Assembly (NCBI RefSeq): GCF_006335125.1
Contig: NZ_VDMO01000009.1
Span: forward strand, 62,001-126,000
Source: Deinococcus radiopugnans ATCC 19172
Lineage (GTDB): Bacteria > Deinococcota > Deinococci > Deinococcales > Deinococcaceae
Reading direction: 5' to 3'
DNA length: 64,000 nucleotides
Shown: piece after piece, positions 37,912 to 56,115 of the stretch
Layout: each line of letters begins with the position of its first letter
How positions within the stretch are numbered: position 1 is the first letter of the stretch
Position numbers and translations under genes: made by a program
The notes under the pieces: model-generated
The model's input: only the letters and a program-made list of their open reading frames with translations
The model's database searches: none
What the model was told of the DNA's origin: nothing

Positions 37912-38100
37912 CTAACCGTCCTCGTTGTCGGGAATGATGCCGCCCGTCATCTCCTGCTGCAACTTCGCGGACTCGTCGGTGGGCGTCTCGTTGTGAGGAT
38001 CGTTCTCCGGCACGTCGATCACCTCGGGGTGCGCCTCCGGCACGGTGCTCTGCACGATCTCGCCGCGCTGATCGGGTTTGGCCTTATCGTCGGGGTTCAT
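37912..38100 (-). CDS. Small acidic hypothetical protein, 62 residues
   Basis: Unrecognised, highly charged and probably disordered protein (MNPDDKAKPDQRGEIV at the start, EMTGGIIPDNEDG at the end). ATG 38100 follows the -10 box TAGGGT by seven bases on the minus strand, which supports a leaderless gene; GTG 38109 would be too close to that box. Confidence 0.55.
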   Translation of the reverse strand: MNPDDKAKPDQRGEIVQSTVPEAHPEVIDVPENDPHNETPTDESAKLQQEMTGGIIPDNEDG

Positions 38101-38199
38101 GCCATTCACCCTAGATCAGCCCTGACCGGGGTGGATGCAGATTCGCACAAAGTGGCTTTACCTGGCTTTACCTGCGGTGTAGTCCAGCTCGGTGCCGCC

Positions 38200-38940
38200 T
38201 CAGCCTCCGCCCAGGAACCGCAGCGATTCCGCGTAGAGCATCTCGGTCGTTTCCAGGCTGGTGAAGTTGTGGGTGCCGCCGGGAATGGCCGCCGCGTCGC
38301 AGCCCAGCGCCTGGGCGTAACGCACGCCCCATTCCGGCGGGCAGGTGGTGTCGGCGTCGCCGTGGATCACGTGCGCCACCCCGCTCCAGGCGGCGGCGGC
38401 CTGCAGCGGGCGCAGGCGGGGCAACTCCTGCAGAAAGGCGCGGCCCAGCGGCCAGCCGTCCCGGTCGATGACGCCAGTGGGCAGCACGCCGCCGCTCAGC
38501 AGGGGCAGCCACAATTCGGGCAGGGCAGGCGCCCACAGCAGCAGCCGGTGGGCACGGACCCCCGCCGCCGCGAGCGTGGCCACCATGCCGCCCATGCTGT
38601 ACCCCAGCAGCATGACCCGCTCGGGATCGATCTGGGGCTGCTGGCGAATGTAACTGGCGGCGGCCTGTACGTCCTCGACCTCACGCGAGACGGTCATCTC
38701 GCTGAAGTCGCCCTGCGAGTCGCCGCTGCCCCGGCAATCGAAGCGCAGGCTGGCGATGCCCCGCGCGGCCAGCGCCCGCGACAGCAGGGTCAGCAGGCGG
38801 TGGTGATCGGTGCGGTTGCCGGTAAAGCCGTGGACCATCACCACCGACGGCCAGCCCTGAGCGGGGGCCTCGGCATCCGGGGTGTGGAGCATCCCGTAGA
38901 GCCGCTGCCCGTCTACCGAAAACTGCGCGAACTGTTCCAT
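38200..38940 (-). CDS. Alpha/beta hydrolase (dienelactone hydrolase / acyl-peptidase-like)
   Basis: 246-residue cytosolic hydrolase. Oxyanion loop VHGFTGNR (about residue 37), nucleophile elbow GYSMGG (Ser about 114), acid Asp in HGDADTTCP (about 198) and His in GGTHNF (about 226) give a complete triad. The pattern fits serine esterases of the YjfP/BAAT-like group. ATG follows GACAAT by seven bases (leaderless). Substrate unknown. Confidence 0.87.
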   Translation of the reverse strand: MEQFAQFSVDGQRLYGMLHTPDAEAPAQGWPSVVMVHGFTGNRTDHHRLLTLLSRALAARGIASLRFDCRGSGDSQGDFSEMTVSREVEDVQAAASYIRQQPQIDPERVMLLGYSMGGMVATLAAAGVRAHRLLLWAPALPELWLPLLSGGVLPTGVIDRDGWPLGRAFLQELPRLRPLQAAAAWSGVAHVIHGDADTTCPPEWGVRYAQALGCDAAAIPGGTHNFTSLETTEMLYAESLRFLGGG

Positions 38941-39040
38941 ACGGGCAATTGTCGCAGATTGGGATCAGGGCAATCGCCAGCCCCACGAAAGAGGCGGGCC
39001 ACACTCCCCCAGGGCCCGCCGCGAAGGATTCAGCCCCGGT

Positions 39041-41566
<2,526 letters not shown>

Positions 41567-41835
41567 ATGGCCCAGAGCTTACCCCACAGGCCCGTCTGGG
41601 GACCGCGCTGTGGACGCTGAAAAGAGCGGTTGTCCAGACAGAAGTCCGGTCCTGGGCGTCGTTCCTCCAGGGTGCCGGTGCCGGGGCGGGCTGCCTGTGC
41701 CGCCGCCGGGGAACGGGCCGGGCGAGGCGCTGGGGCAGGGCGCGGGCGGGCAGGGAGTCGGCCACTCGGCCACGCCCGCGCTCCCGGCCAGGGGGTTCCC
41801 GGTGCGGTGTGCGGCGGCGGCGCTACCCTGTGGGT

Positions 41836-42339
41836 GTGACGGTCACGAACGCGGAGCTGGACCCCCTGGACCCCGAAACGCAGGCCCTGATGGACGAGGG
41901 AGACCGCCTGGCCCGCCATCTGGCGCAGACGCTGGACGCGACGCTGCACGATCAGCCGCGCCTGATTTTCCTGGGCCGCAGTCTGGCGCTGAATCTGGTG
42001 CGCGCCTTCCTGCCCACCGTGGAACACGTGTCCGGGCGGGCCGGGGCGCCGCTGCACGCGGTTCTCGATCTGGACGAACGCGGGCGGGCGGTGGTGCAGA
42101 CGGTCACGGCGGACGGAGAATTGAAGGCCGTTCTTCCCGTCGATGACCTGCTGCGCGACCTGCTGTTCGTGCGCGGCGTCCTGAATCCGGTGGTGCGCGG
42201 TCACCTGCAAGACGGCGTGCTTGGCGACGAACACCACGCCACCCGCGCCCTCGTCGCGTGCCTGAAAAGCCGCCCGGTACTGGACGCGATGGGACGGCAG
42301 ATTCAGGTCTGGCTGGGCAAGAAGTCCCTGCGCCGCTGA
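41836..42339 (+). CDS. Hypothetical protein, 167 residues
   Basis: I do not recognise this family. It is a soluble helical/beta protein with LARHLAQTLDATLHDQPRL, a beta pair LHAVLDLDERGRAVVQTV and a C-terminal helix. GTG 41836 follows TACCCT (41824-41829) by six bases, fitting a leaderless start; no ribosome site is present. It is 33 bases upstream of polA, whose own -10 box lies in the gap. Confidence 0.6.
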   Translation: MTVTNAELDPLDPETQALMDEGDRLARHLAQTLDATLHDQPRLIFLGRSLALNLVRAFLPTVEHVSGRAGAPLHAVLDLDERGRAVVQTVTADGELKAVLPVDDLLRDLLFVRGVLNPVVRGHLQDGVLGDEHHATRALVACLKSRPVLDAMGRQIQVWLGKKSLRR

Positions 42340-42359
42340 CCTGTCCATTACGTCCAGAG

Positions 42360-42365
42360 TAGAAT
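42360..42365 (+). promoter_or_regulatory. Leaderless promoter of polA
   Basis: TAGAAT lies seven bases before ATG 42373; CTGACC (42336-42341) is 18 bases further upstream as a -35 candidate. Confidence 0.55.
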
Positions 42366-42372
42366 TGCCCCC

Positions 42373-45138
<2,766 letters not shown>

Positions 45139-45402
45139 GGGAGGGGGCTGAAGGGGGGAACGCTGGCCGCCACGAGGCTCCGGAGATAAAAGATGGCGCC
45201 GCGAACGGTGAACCCCTCGATCTGCTTGACCGCCAGTTCGTGTTGAAGGGAATCGGGGGTGCGGGGCGGGCCGGTGGAGTGGTGGATTTGGCGCTGTTGG
45301 TATGATGAATCCACTGCGCTTCCTGCCGATCCTCGGCGGCGTCGTCTCTGGCCGCGAGAGAAGAAGGGCCGGACGTCAGCGCAACTCTGACCCGCCACTG
45401 CT

Positions 45403-46725
45403 TCAGCTTCCAAAAAAAGTCTGCGCCAGCAAAAACACGTTCAGGCCGATGATCAGCGCGGTGATGGCCCAGCCCACCACTTTCCAGAAGCGGTTGATCA
45501 CGAATTCGCCCATCTTGCGTTTGTCGCCGCTGAACATCATCAGCGGCACGACGGCAAACGACAGTTGCATCGAAAGAATCACCTGCGACAGGATCAGCAG
45601 TTGCCCGGTGCCCTTCTCGCCGTAGATCATCACCACGATCACGGTGGGAATGATGGCGATCAGGCGCGTGACCAGCCGCCGCACCCACGGCTTCAGGCGG
45701 ATGTTCACGAAGCCTTCCATCACGATCTGCCCGGTCAGCGTGCCGGTCAGGGTGCTGTTCTGCCCGGAGGCCAGCAGCGCCACGGCGAACAGCACGCTGG
45801 CGGCCCCCGCGCCCAGGATGGGCGAGAGCAGCTTGTAGGCGTCCTGAATCTCGGCGATGTCGGTGCGCCCGGCGAAGTGGAAGGCGGCGGCGGCCAGGAT
45901 CAGGATCGAGGCGTTGATGAAAAACGCGAAGGTCAGCGCCAGCGAGGAGTCCCAGGTGGCGAACTTGATCGCCTCGCGCTTGCCCGCCGGGGACTTGTCG
46001 TAGCCGCGCGTGTTGACGATGGCCGAGTGCAGGTACAGGTTGTGCGGCATGACCGTCGCCCCCAGAATGCCGATACCGACGTACAGCACCGCCGGATCGA
46101 GCAGCTGTCGGCTGGGCACCAGACCGCCCAGCAGCGGCGCGAGTTCGGGTTTGGAGAAGATCATCTCGAACAGAAACGCCACGGCGATGGTGGCGATCAG
46201 CGTGATGACCAGCGCCTCCACGTAACGGAACCCCTTGTTTTGCAGCAGCAGGATCAGCAGCACGTCGGCCACCGTGAGGATCACGCCGATTAGCAGCGGC
46301 AGGCCGAACAGCAGATTCAGGGCGATGGCGGTGCCGATCACCTCGGCCAGATCGGTGGCGATAATCGCGATTTCCGCCGAGATCCACAGCGCCATCGCGG
46401 CGGGCTTGCTGAAATGGTCGCGGCAGGCCTGCGCCAGATCGCGTCCGGTGGCGATGCCCAGCCGGGCGGTCAGGGCCTGCAGGTAGATCGCCATCAGGCT
46501 GGAGATCAGCACCATGCTCAGCAGCGTGTAGCCGTAAGCGCTGCCCCCCGCGATGGACGTGGCCCAGTTGCCCGGGTCCATGTAGCCCACCGCCACCAGC
46601 GCCCCCGGTCCCAGAAACGCCAGGAAGCGCCGCCACGGCGGCTTGCTGTAATCAATCTTGATGCGTGCGACGTCGCTCAGGGACTCGCTCAGATTGTCCT
46701 GCCGCCAGCCCTTGTCGGTCGTCAT
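45403..46725 (-). CDS. mntH: Nramp-family Mn/Fe transporter MntH
   Basis: 440-residue proton-coupled divalent metal importer with about 11 membrane segments. The metal-binding motif is GYMDPGNWATS (DPGN in helix 1, about residue 46) and the helix-6 motif is ATVMPHNLYLHS (MPHN, about 233), both intact. Mn import supports oxidative-stress resistance in Deinococcus. ATG 46725 has no ribosome site but overlaps by four bases (ATGA) the stop of a small upstream ORF, suggesting coupled translation. A DtxR-type operator covers the promoter. Confidence 0.92.
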   Translation of the reverse strand: MTTDKGWRQDNLSESLSDVARIKIDYSKPPWRRFLAFLGPGALVAVGYMDPGNWATSIAGGSAYGYTLLSMVLISSLMAIYLQALTARLGIATGRDLAQACRDHFSKPAAMALWISAEIAIIATDLAEVIGTAIALNLLFGLPLLIGVILTVADVLLILLLQNKGFRYVEALVITLIATIAVAFLFEMIFSKPELAPLLGGLVPSRQLLDPAVLYVGIGILGATVMPHNLYLHSAIVNTRGYDKSPAGKREAIKFATWDSSLALTFAFFINASILILAAAAFHFAGRTDIAEIQDAYKLLSPILGAGAASVLFAVALLASGQNSTLTGTLTGQIVMEGFVNIRLKPWVRRLVTRLIAIIPTVIVVMIYGEKGTGQLLILSQVILSMQLSFAVVPLMMFSGDKRKMGEFVINRFWKVVGWAITALIIGLNVFLLAQTFFGS

Positions 46726-46817
46726 GGCAGCAAACCAAGGAAGAGCCGGACTTCCAGCGCGTAAAAGGGGGCGTGGGGACTGAGACGGGCGGACGGCGAG
46801 AGGGCCACAAAAAGCAT
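46722..46817 (-). CDS. Small upstream ORF coupled to mntH (31 residues)
   Basis: ATG 46817 lies five bases after the -10 box TAAAGT, where transcription should begin, and the ORF (starting MLFVALSPSARLS) ends in a TGA that overlaps the mntH ATG. This would let ribosomes loaded on a leaderless start reach mntH, which has no ribosome site. The peptide is hydrophobic and Pro-rich with no known family. It may be a simple loading ORF or a regulatory leader. Confidence 0.5.
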   Translation of the reverse strand: MLFVALSPSARLSPHAPFYALEVRLFLGLLP

Positions 46818-46851
46818 GGCGTACTTTAGGCCCACCTAAATCGAAATGCAA
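46818..46851 (-). promoter_or_regulatory. mntH promoter with DtxR/MntR-type operator
   Basis: On the minus strand TTGCAT (46846-46851) and TAAAGT (46823-46828) are 17 bases apart. The perfect inverted repeat TTTAGG-N4-CCTAAA (46825-46840) overlaps the spacer and -10 box. It has the TTAGG...CCTAA core of DtxR-family sites; in D. radiodurans a DtxR-family Mn regulator controls mntH, so Mn-dependent repression is the natural reading. The regulator gene is not in the window. Confidence 0.78.
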
Positions 46852-46914
46852 GATCCAGCGGCCTGTTCTTCAGGGTTTCTGAAATGAGGGGGCCGAAGCA
46901 AGTGTCAACTCCAC

Positions 46915-46942
46915 ACTTTTCAAAGGCCAGACTTTTCAAAGG
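46915..46942 (+). repeat. Tandem direct repeat upstream of the HAD gene
   Basis: ACTTTTCAAAGG occurs twice (46915-46926 and 46931-46942) with a 16-base period. Each copy is nearly palindromic (CTTT-NN-AAAG). It lies between mntH and the divergent HAD hydrolase gene and could be a pair of protein-binding sites. Confidence 0.6.
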
Positions 46943-47029
46943 ATTGGCTGCGCCGGGCCCACGTTTTCCTCGCCAGGCCTGTGCAGCAGGCGTGCGTCCG
47001 GCAAACCGCCCATCACTTAAGCTGTGCCC

Positions 47030-47629
<600 letters not shown>

Positions 47630-47659
47630 GTGGAGTAGACACTGAGAGCGGTGGAGCGA

Positions 47660-47989
47660 TCAGACCTTGACGAATTCCTGCACGCCCATCACGAACATCA
47701 CGGCGCCGCCCACCGGCACCTCCACCGGATCGCTGACCAGGCCCTCGTTCTGCTCGCCCATCGGGACGCTGGGGGCCACCAGGCGGCTACGGGTGCGGCA
47801 GGTCTTGCGCACGAAACGTTTGAGATCGTCCAGCCTCGCGTCGTCCACGCCGATCATCAGCGTCGTGTTGCCCTCGCGCAGAAAGCCGCCGGTGCTGGCC
47901 AGTTTGGTCACCTCGAAGGCATTCTCCGAGAGGACGCGGATCAGTGCGGTGGCGTCCGCGTCCTGAATGACGGCGAGTACGAGCTTCAT
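47660..47989 (-). CDS. darA: DarA/PstA-like cyclic-di-AMP receptor (DUF970)
   Basis: 109-residue PII-like trimeric protein. [20 protein letters not shown] and [20 protein letters not shown] are the family's hallmark; [11 protein letters not shown] forms part of the c-di-AMP pocket. Full length. ATG follows TAAACT (47997-48002 on the minus strand) by seven bases, a leaderless start. It precedes no obvious operon partner; uvrD ends 76 bases away on the same strand. The downstream target of DarA is generally unknown. Confidence 0.88.
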   Translation of the reverse strand: MKLVLAVIQDADATALIRVLSENAFEVTKLASTGGFLREGNTTLMIGVDDARLDDLKRFVRKTCRTRSRLVAPSVPMGEQNEGLVSDPVEVPVGGAVMFVMGVQEFVKV

Positions 47990-48064
47990 GCGGGGTAGTT
48001 TAGCAAATGTGTTGTGGCGGACGGTCAGGGCAGGCTATAAGCGCCAGACGCAGAAAGGGACAGG

Positions 48065-51358
<3,294 letters not shown>

Positions 51359-51402
51359 CGAACCAGTCTATCAGGGTTGATTCTGCTGGGGGCGTAATGC
51401 GC

Positions 51403-52347
51403 TCAGGTGACCGCGTGGCCCTGCGTGATGCGGTCCACCTCGGCCAGTTCCGCGTCATCCAGTTTCCAGCCCACCGCCCCCACGTTCTGGGCGATCTGCT
51501 CCGGCTTCGTGGCTCCGGCGATCACGCTGCTGACGGTGGGCTGGGCGGCCAACCAGCTGAAGGCCAGGGCCAGCAGGGTGTGGCCGCGCTGCTTTGCAAA
51601 GGCTTCCAGGGCCTGAACCTTGCGCCAGTTGTCGGGTGTCATGTATTTGTCCTGCGCGCCCTGCGATGAGGCGAAGCGCGTGCCTTCGGGAATGTGGTCC
51701 GGCGTGTACTTGCCGCTCAGCAGCCCGCTGGCCAGTGGAAAGTACGGCAGCAGGCCCATGTCCAGGTCACGCAGCGTGGGCAGCAGCTCAGCCTCGGCGT
51801 CCCGCACCAGCAGGCTGTACTCGTCCTGGGCACAGGTGAACGAGGTGAGGTTCTGCTCCCGAGCAATCCGCGCCGCCTCACGCACCCCCGCCGGGTCCAG
51901 GTTCGAGCAGCCGATGGCGCGCACCTGTCCGGCCTGCACCAGCTCGTGCAGCGTGCCCAGCGTGTCGGCCAGCGGCGTCTGGGGGTCCGGCGTGTGCAGC
52001 TGGTAAAGATCCAGATGGTCGGTGCCCAACCGTTTCAGGCTGGCGGCCAGCGCCTTGCGAATGTACTCGGGTCTGGCCCCCTTGCCCGCCTCGCCCATAT
52101 CGGCACCGAATTTGCTGGCCAGCACAATGTTCTCGCGTTCTGCTCCCAGCGCCTTGCCCAGCATGGTTTCCGAGCCGCCCCGGTTGCCGTAGATGTCGGC
52201 GGTGTCGAACAGGGTGACGCCGTGATCCAGCGCCGAGCGCACGACGGCGTTGGTGGCGGCCTGGTCCAGGCGGCCTCCGAAATTGTTGCAGCCCAGGCCC
52301 ACCACGGAAACGTCGGGGCCGTTCTGTCCAAGCTGGCGTTTTTGCAT
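51403..52347 (-). CDS. Aldo/keto reductase
   Basis: 314-residue AKR of the YajO/tas-like group. Catalytic tetrad: Asp and Tyr in DTADIYG (about residue 48), Lys in LASKFG (about 79) and His in YQLHTPD (about 117); the NADPH end is [10 protein letters not shown] (about 283). ATG 52347 follows CAGAAT by seven bases. The 3' end lies 45 bases from the uvrD start on the same strand. Substrate unknown. Confidence 0.88.
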   Translation of the reverse strand: MQKRQLGQNGPDVSVVGLGCNNFGGRLDQAATNAVVRSALDHGVTLFDTADIYGNRGGSETMLGKALGAERENIVLASKFGADMGEAGKGARPEYIRKALAASLKRLGTDHLDLYQLHTPDPQTPLADTLGTLHELVQAGQVRAIGCSNLDPAGVREAARIAREQNLTSFTCAQDEYSLLVRDAEAELLPTLRDLDMGLLPYFPLASGLLSGKYTPDHIPEGTRFASSQGAQDKYMTPDNWRKVQALEAFAKQRGHTLLALAFSWLAAQPTVSSVIAGATKPEQIAQNVGAVGWKLDDAELAEVDRITQGHAVT

Positions 52348-52507
52348 GGCCCCCATTCTGTGCCGGCCTGTCCCGGAGCGCATGAGGCCCACGTCGGGAA
52401 AATGTTGGGGGTGGCATGGGTGTCCAGAATCCAGGGGCTGTGCCCGGTCCCTGTACTTGCCGCCCATTCGGGGCGAGGCACCGTCCCGCACGCCTATACT
52501 CCGCGCA

Positions 52508-53770
<1,263 letters not shown>

Positions 53771-53868
53771 TGCAAGGCGCTTACCCTCCCTGCCGTCTTC
53801 CTTGATCTGCCATTAAGACGGTGCGGCGCCTTCCTGCGTCCTTTCCTGCCGCGTGTCACCCTGGGGCC

Positions 53869-54366
53869 ATGAGTGACGACATGACCCGTGAACAGTCCAT
53901 CAAACACATTGCCAGCATCATCAAGGACGTGAAGTTCGCCATGCTGACCACCGTGACCGATGCGGGCCACATGCACGCGCGGCCCATGACCACCCAGCAG
54001 ACCGAGTTCGACGGTGACCTATGGTTCATCGGCGGCAAAGACACCGAGGGCGTACACGACATGGGCCAGCGCCCTCAGGTGAACGTCAGCTACTCCAACC
54101 CCGACGACAGCAACTACGTCAGCCTGACCGGCACGGCGGAACTGGTGGAGGACCGCGCCAAGCTCGACGAGCTGTGGAGCGACTTCTACAAAACCTACTT
54201 CGAGGGCGGCAAGGACGATCCCAACATCCAGCTGATCAAGATCAGCACCCACGGAGCGGAACTGTGGGAAGGCCCCGGCAAGGTCAAGGCCCTGTACGAG
54301 CTGGCGAAGGGCGCGGTGACCGGCCAGCGCGGCGACATGGGCAACAACGAGACCGTCAAGCTGTAA
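53869..54366 (+). CDS. Pyridoxamine-5'-phosphate oxidase-like general stress protein
   Basis: 165-residue split-barrel flavin-binding protein of the general stress protein 26 kind. Blocks: FAMLTTVTDAGHMHARPM, DGDLWFIGG, VNVSYSNPDDSNYVSLTG and IKISTHGAELWEGP. Members bind FMN or F420, and their reactions are mostly unknown. ATG 53869 follows CACCCT by six bases. A hairpin follows. Confidence 0.85.
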   Translation: MSDDMTREQSIKHIASIIKDVKFAMLTTVTDAGHMHARPMTTQQTEFDGDLWFIGGKDTEGVHDMGQRPQVNVSYSNPDDSNYVSLTGTAELVEDRAKLDELWSDFYKTYFEGGKDDPNIQLIKISTHGAELWEGPGKVKALYELAKGAVTGQRGDMGNNETVKL

Positions 54367-54388
54367 GCCCACGGGCTGTCCTGACCAG

Positions 54389-54424
54389 ACCCCGCCACCT
54401 GTTGTTCAGGGGCGGGGACTTTGC
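54389..54424 (+). terminator. Terminator-like hairpin after the stress protein gene
   Basis: CCCCGCC and GGCGGGG form a seven-pair stem around a 14-base loop, followed by ACTTTGCT, a weak T tract. Confidence 0.5.
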
Positions 54425-54507
54425 TGTGCCGTGGGAGTTGTGGCGAAGGCTCCGGGGGAGACGCTGGTGGCCCACGGCGTGATCCGGCCCGCTAGACTGT
54501 GGGGCAG

Positions 54508-55269
54508 ATGCGCAAGTTCATGGCTTTTGGCGACGTACACGCCGATTTCGAAACGTTGTGGGCCGCCCTGCGCGCCGCGAGCTGCGTGGACGGCTCGTTT
54601 ATGCCCACGCCCCCGGTGCAGGCGGGCCTGTTTCAGGTGGTCATCATCGGCGATCTGGTGCATCCCAAGAATGAGGGCGAATATGCCCGGCTGATCGGTT
54701 TGCCCCGGTTTCGTGTGCATGATCCAGACCACCTGCTGCTGGCCGCGCGCCAGCAGGCTGCCCAGCTGGAACGGCTGCGGGCGTACCAGGCCGCCGCGCC
54801 CCACGCGATTCACATTCTGCTGGGCAACCACGATGATGCGGTGCTGAACGGCAGCTATACCCTGGGCACCAGCGGCGGTCTGGTGCATCTGGAGTTCGAT
54901 CCCGAGCGCGGCGGCGTGCTGTTGCCCGAACACCTGCGCGGCTGGATCAGCCAGTTTCCCCGTGAGCTGCGGGTGGGCGCGGTGCAGTTCGCTCATGTCT
55001 CGCCACTGCCCGCTCACACGCACTACGATGATCTGTTCTACGGAGACCGCAGCACCAAGCACTGGTTCCGGGACACGCCGGAATACGTGGCGATGGCCGG
55101 CCTGGAATTTGGTGTATACGGACACACCCAGATCGAGGATGGCATTCTGCTGGACGAGGATCACCGTTTTGCCATGATTGACGCCCTGCACGCCCGCGAA
55201 TACCTGGAAATGATGATCGATGAATCCGGCACGTCGGCCCTTCAGGCGGTGCGGGCGGTGCCCTTCTGA
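54508..55269 (+). CDS. Metallophosphoesterase
   Basis: 253-residue calcineurin-like phosphoesterase. Metal-binding motifs in order: FGDVHADF (GDxH), IIGDLVHP (GD), LLGNHDDA (GNHD) and VYGHTQIEDG (GH). The set is complete apart from a separate second single-His motif that may be AHVSPLP. ATG 54508 lies nine bases after TAGACT (54493-54498); the in-frame GTG 54499 touches that box and cannot be the start. Substrate unknown. Confidence 0.87.
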   Translation: MRKFMAFGDVHADFETLWAALRAASCVDGSFMPTPPVQAGLFQVVIIGDLVHPKNEGEYARLIGLPRFRVHDPDHLLLAARQQAAQLERLRAYQAAAPHAIHILLGNHDDAVLNGSYTLGTSGGLVHLEFDPERGGVLLPEHLRGWISQFPRELRVGAVQFAHVSPLPAHTHYDDLFYGDRSTKHWFRDTPEYVAMAGLEFGVYGHTQIEDGILLDEDHRFAMIDALHAREYLEMMIDESGTSALQAVRAVPF

Positions 55270-55335
55270 CCCCGGCCTTGCGGAGGCCGCCACCTGCTTT
55301 CAGGGACGCGGCGGCGCGGCAGAATTGTCGCCTTG

Positions 55336-55364
55336 TTGACAAGTTCCCAGGGCGCGGCTATCCT
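55336..55364 (+). promoter_or_regulatory. tRNA operon promoter
   Basis: TTGACA (55336-55341), 17-base spacer, TATCCT (55359-55364). It is the best consensus promoter of the window and lies about 57 bases before tRNA-Asp. Confidence 0.85.
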
Positions 55365-55420
55365 TAACCCCGCTGCTTTTCGTGGGCAGCGGCAGGAATG
55401 AAAATCAAGCGCCAGCATGG

Positions 55421-55496
<76 letters not shown>

Positions 55497-55523
55497 CCGC
55501 CCTCTCCCGCGCGGAGAGAGCAA

Positions 55524-55599
55524 GGCTAGATAGCTCAGCTGGTAGAGCAAACGATTGAAAATCGTTGGGTCGCCGGTTCAAGTCCGGCTCTGGCCACCA
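55524..55599 (+). tRNA. tRNA-Phe (anticodon GAA)
   Basis: 76-base cloverleaf starting GGCTAGA and ending TCTGGCCACCA, anticodon stem ACGAT/ATCGT with loop TTGAAAA and T loop GGTTCAAGTCC. The CCA end is encoded. Lies 27 bases after tRNA-Asp and shares its promoter. Confidence 0.96.
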
Positions 55600-55602
55600 A
55601 GT

Positions 55603-56115
55603 TTAAACCTCGCTTTCGGGCGGGGTTTTTTCGTTGCCTGGGAACGCTCTGGCCTCTTCCCGATTCACGAGGTGCCGCACCGTGCCGTCATCGCCGTCCA
55701 GCAACTCGCGCACGATCAGCGGGTAGACCGGGCGGGTTTCAATCTCGGCCACTGGAACCCACCCACACAGAACGTTGGGATTGTCCAGCACCGTGAATGG
55801 CGTGCCAGGCAGTTCGGCGGGCGCGTCCATGCGGAAATAGAAGCCGATCTCGTGCTGCCGCGCGTGCGCTGGCCCGAAGAAGTTTTCCACGACGCCCAGC
55901 AGGCGCAGCTCGCCGGATGGGGTGCCGGTTTCCTCGCGCCATTCGCGCTCGGCGCAACCCCGCGCGTCCTCGTCGGTGGCCAGGGCGCCGCCCGGCAGGT
56001 ACCAGAAACCGATGCCCGGCTCGGTGTTGGCCAGCAGCCGGTTGCCGCGCACACAGATGATCGCCACCCGCACGCTGAATTTCAGCCCGCCCAAGGAAAG
56101 GCGGATGTCGGTCAC
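55603..56115 (-). CDS. Nudix hydrolase
   Basis: 170-residue hydrolase of nucleoside diphosphate derivatives. The Nudix box is GGALATDEDARGCAE followed by REWREETG (about residues 42-64), complete with the REExxEE core. No further substrate motif is visible. The GTG start overlaps the stop of the LRV-repeat gene (GTGA), so it is the last gene of a five-gene minus-strand cluster. Its 3' end contains the tRNA terminator. Confidence 0.9.
   Translation of the reverse strand: MTDIRLSLGGLKFSVRVAIICVRGNRLLANTEPGIGFWYLPGGALATDEDARGCAEREWREETGTPSGELRLLGVVENFFGPAHARQHEIGFYFRMDAPAELPGTPFTVLDNPNVLCGWVPVAEIETRPVYPLIVRELLDGDDGTVRHLVNREEARAFPGNEKTPPESEV
55605..55632 (+). terminator. Terminator of the tRNA operon
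   Basis: AAACCTCGC and GCGGGGTTT form a stem with loop TTTCGG followed by TTTTTTC. It overlaps the last codons of the convergent Nudix gene. Confidence 0.85.

Noticed and set aside
45139..45402. A possible small minus-strand gene between polA and mntH (containing VKQIEGFTVRGAIFYLRSL).
   Set aside because: No start with a ribosome site or -10 box; the frame runs into the antisense of polA. I see nothing supported in this 264-base gap.
54499..54501. GTG 54499 as the start of the metallophosphoesterase.
   Set aside because: It touches the TAGACT -10 box, so it could not be on the transcript; ATG 54508 fits.
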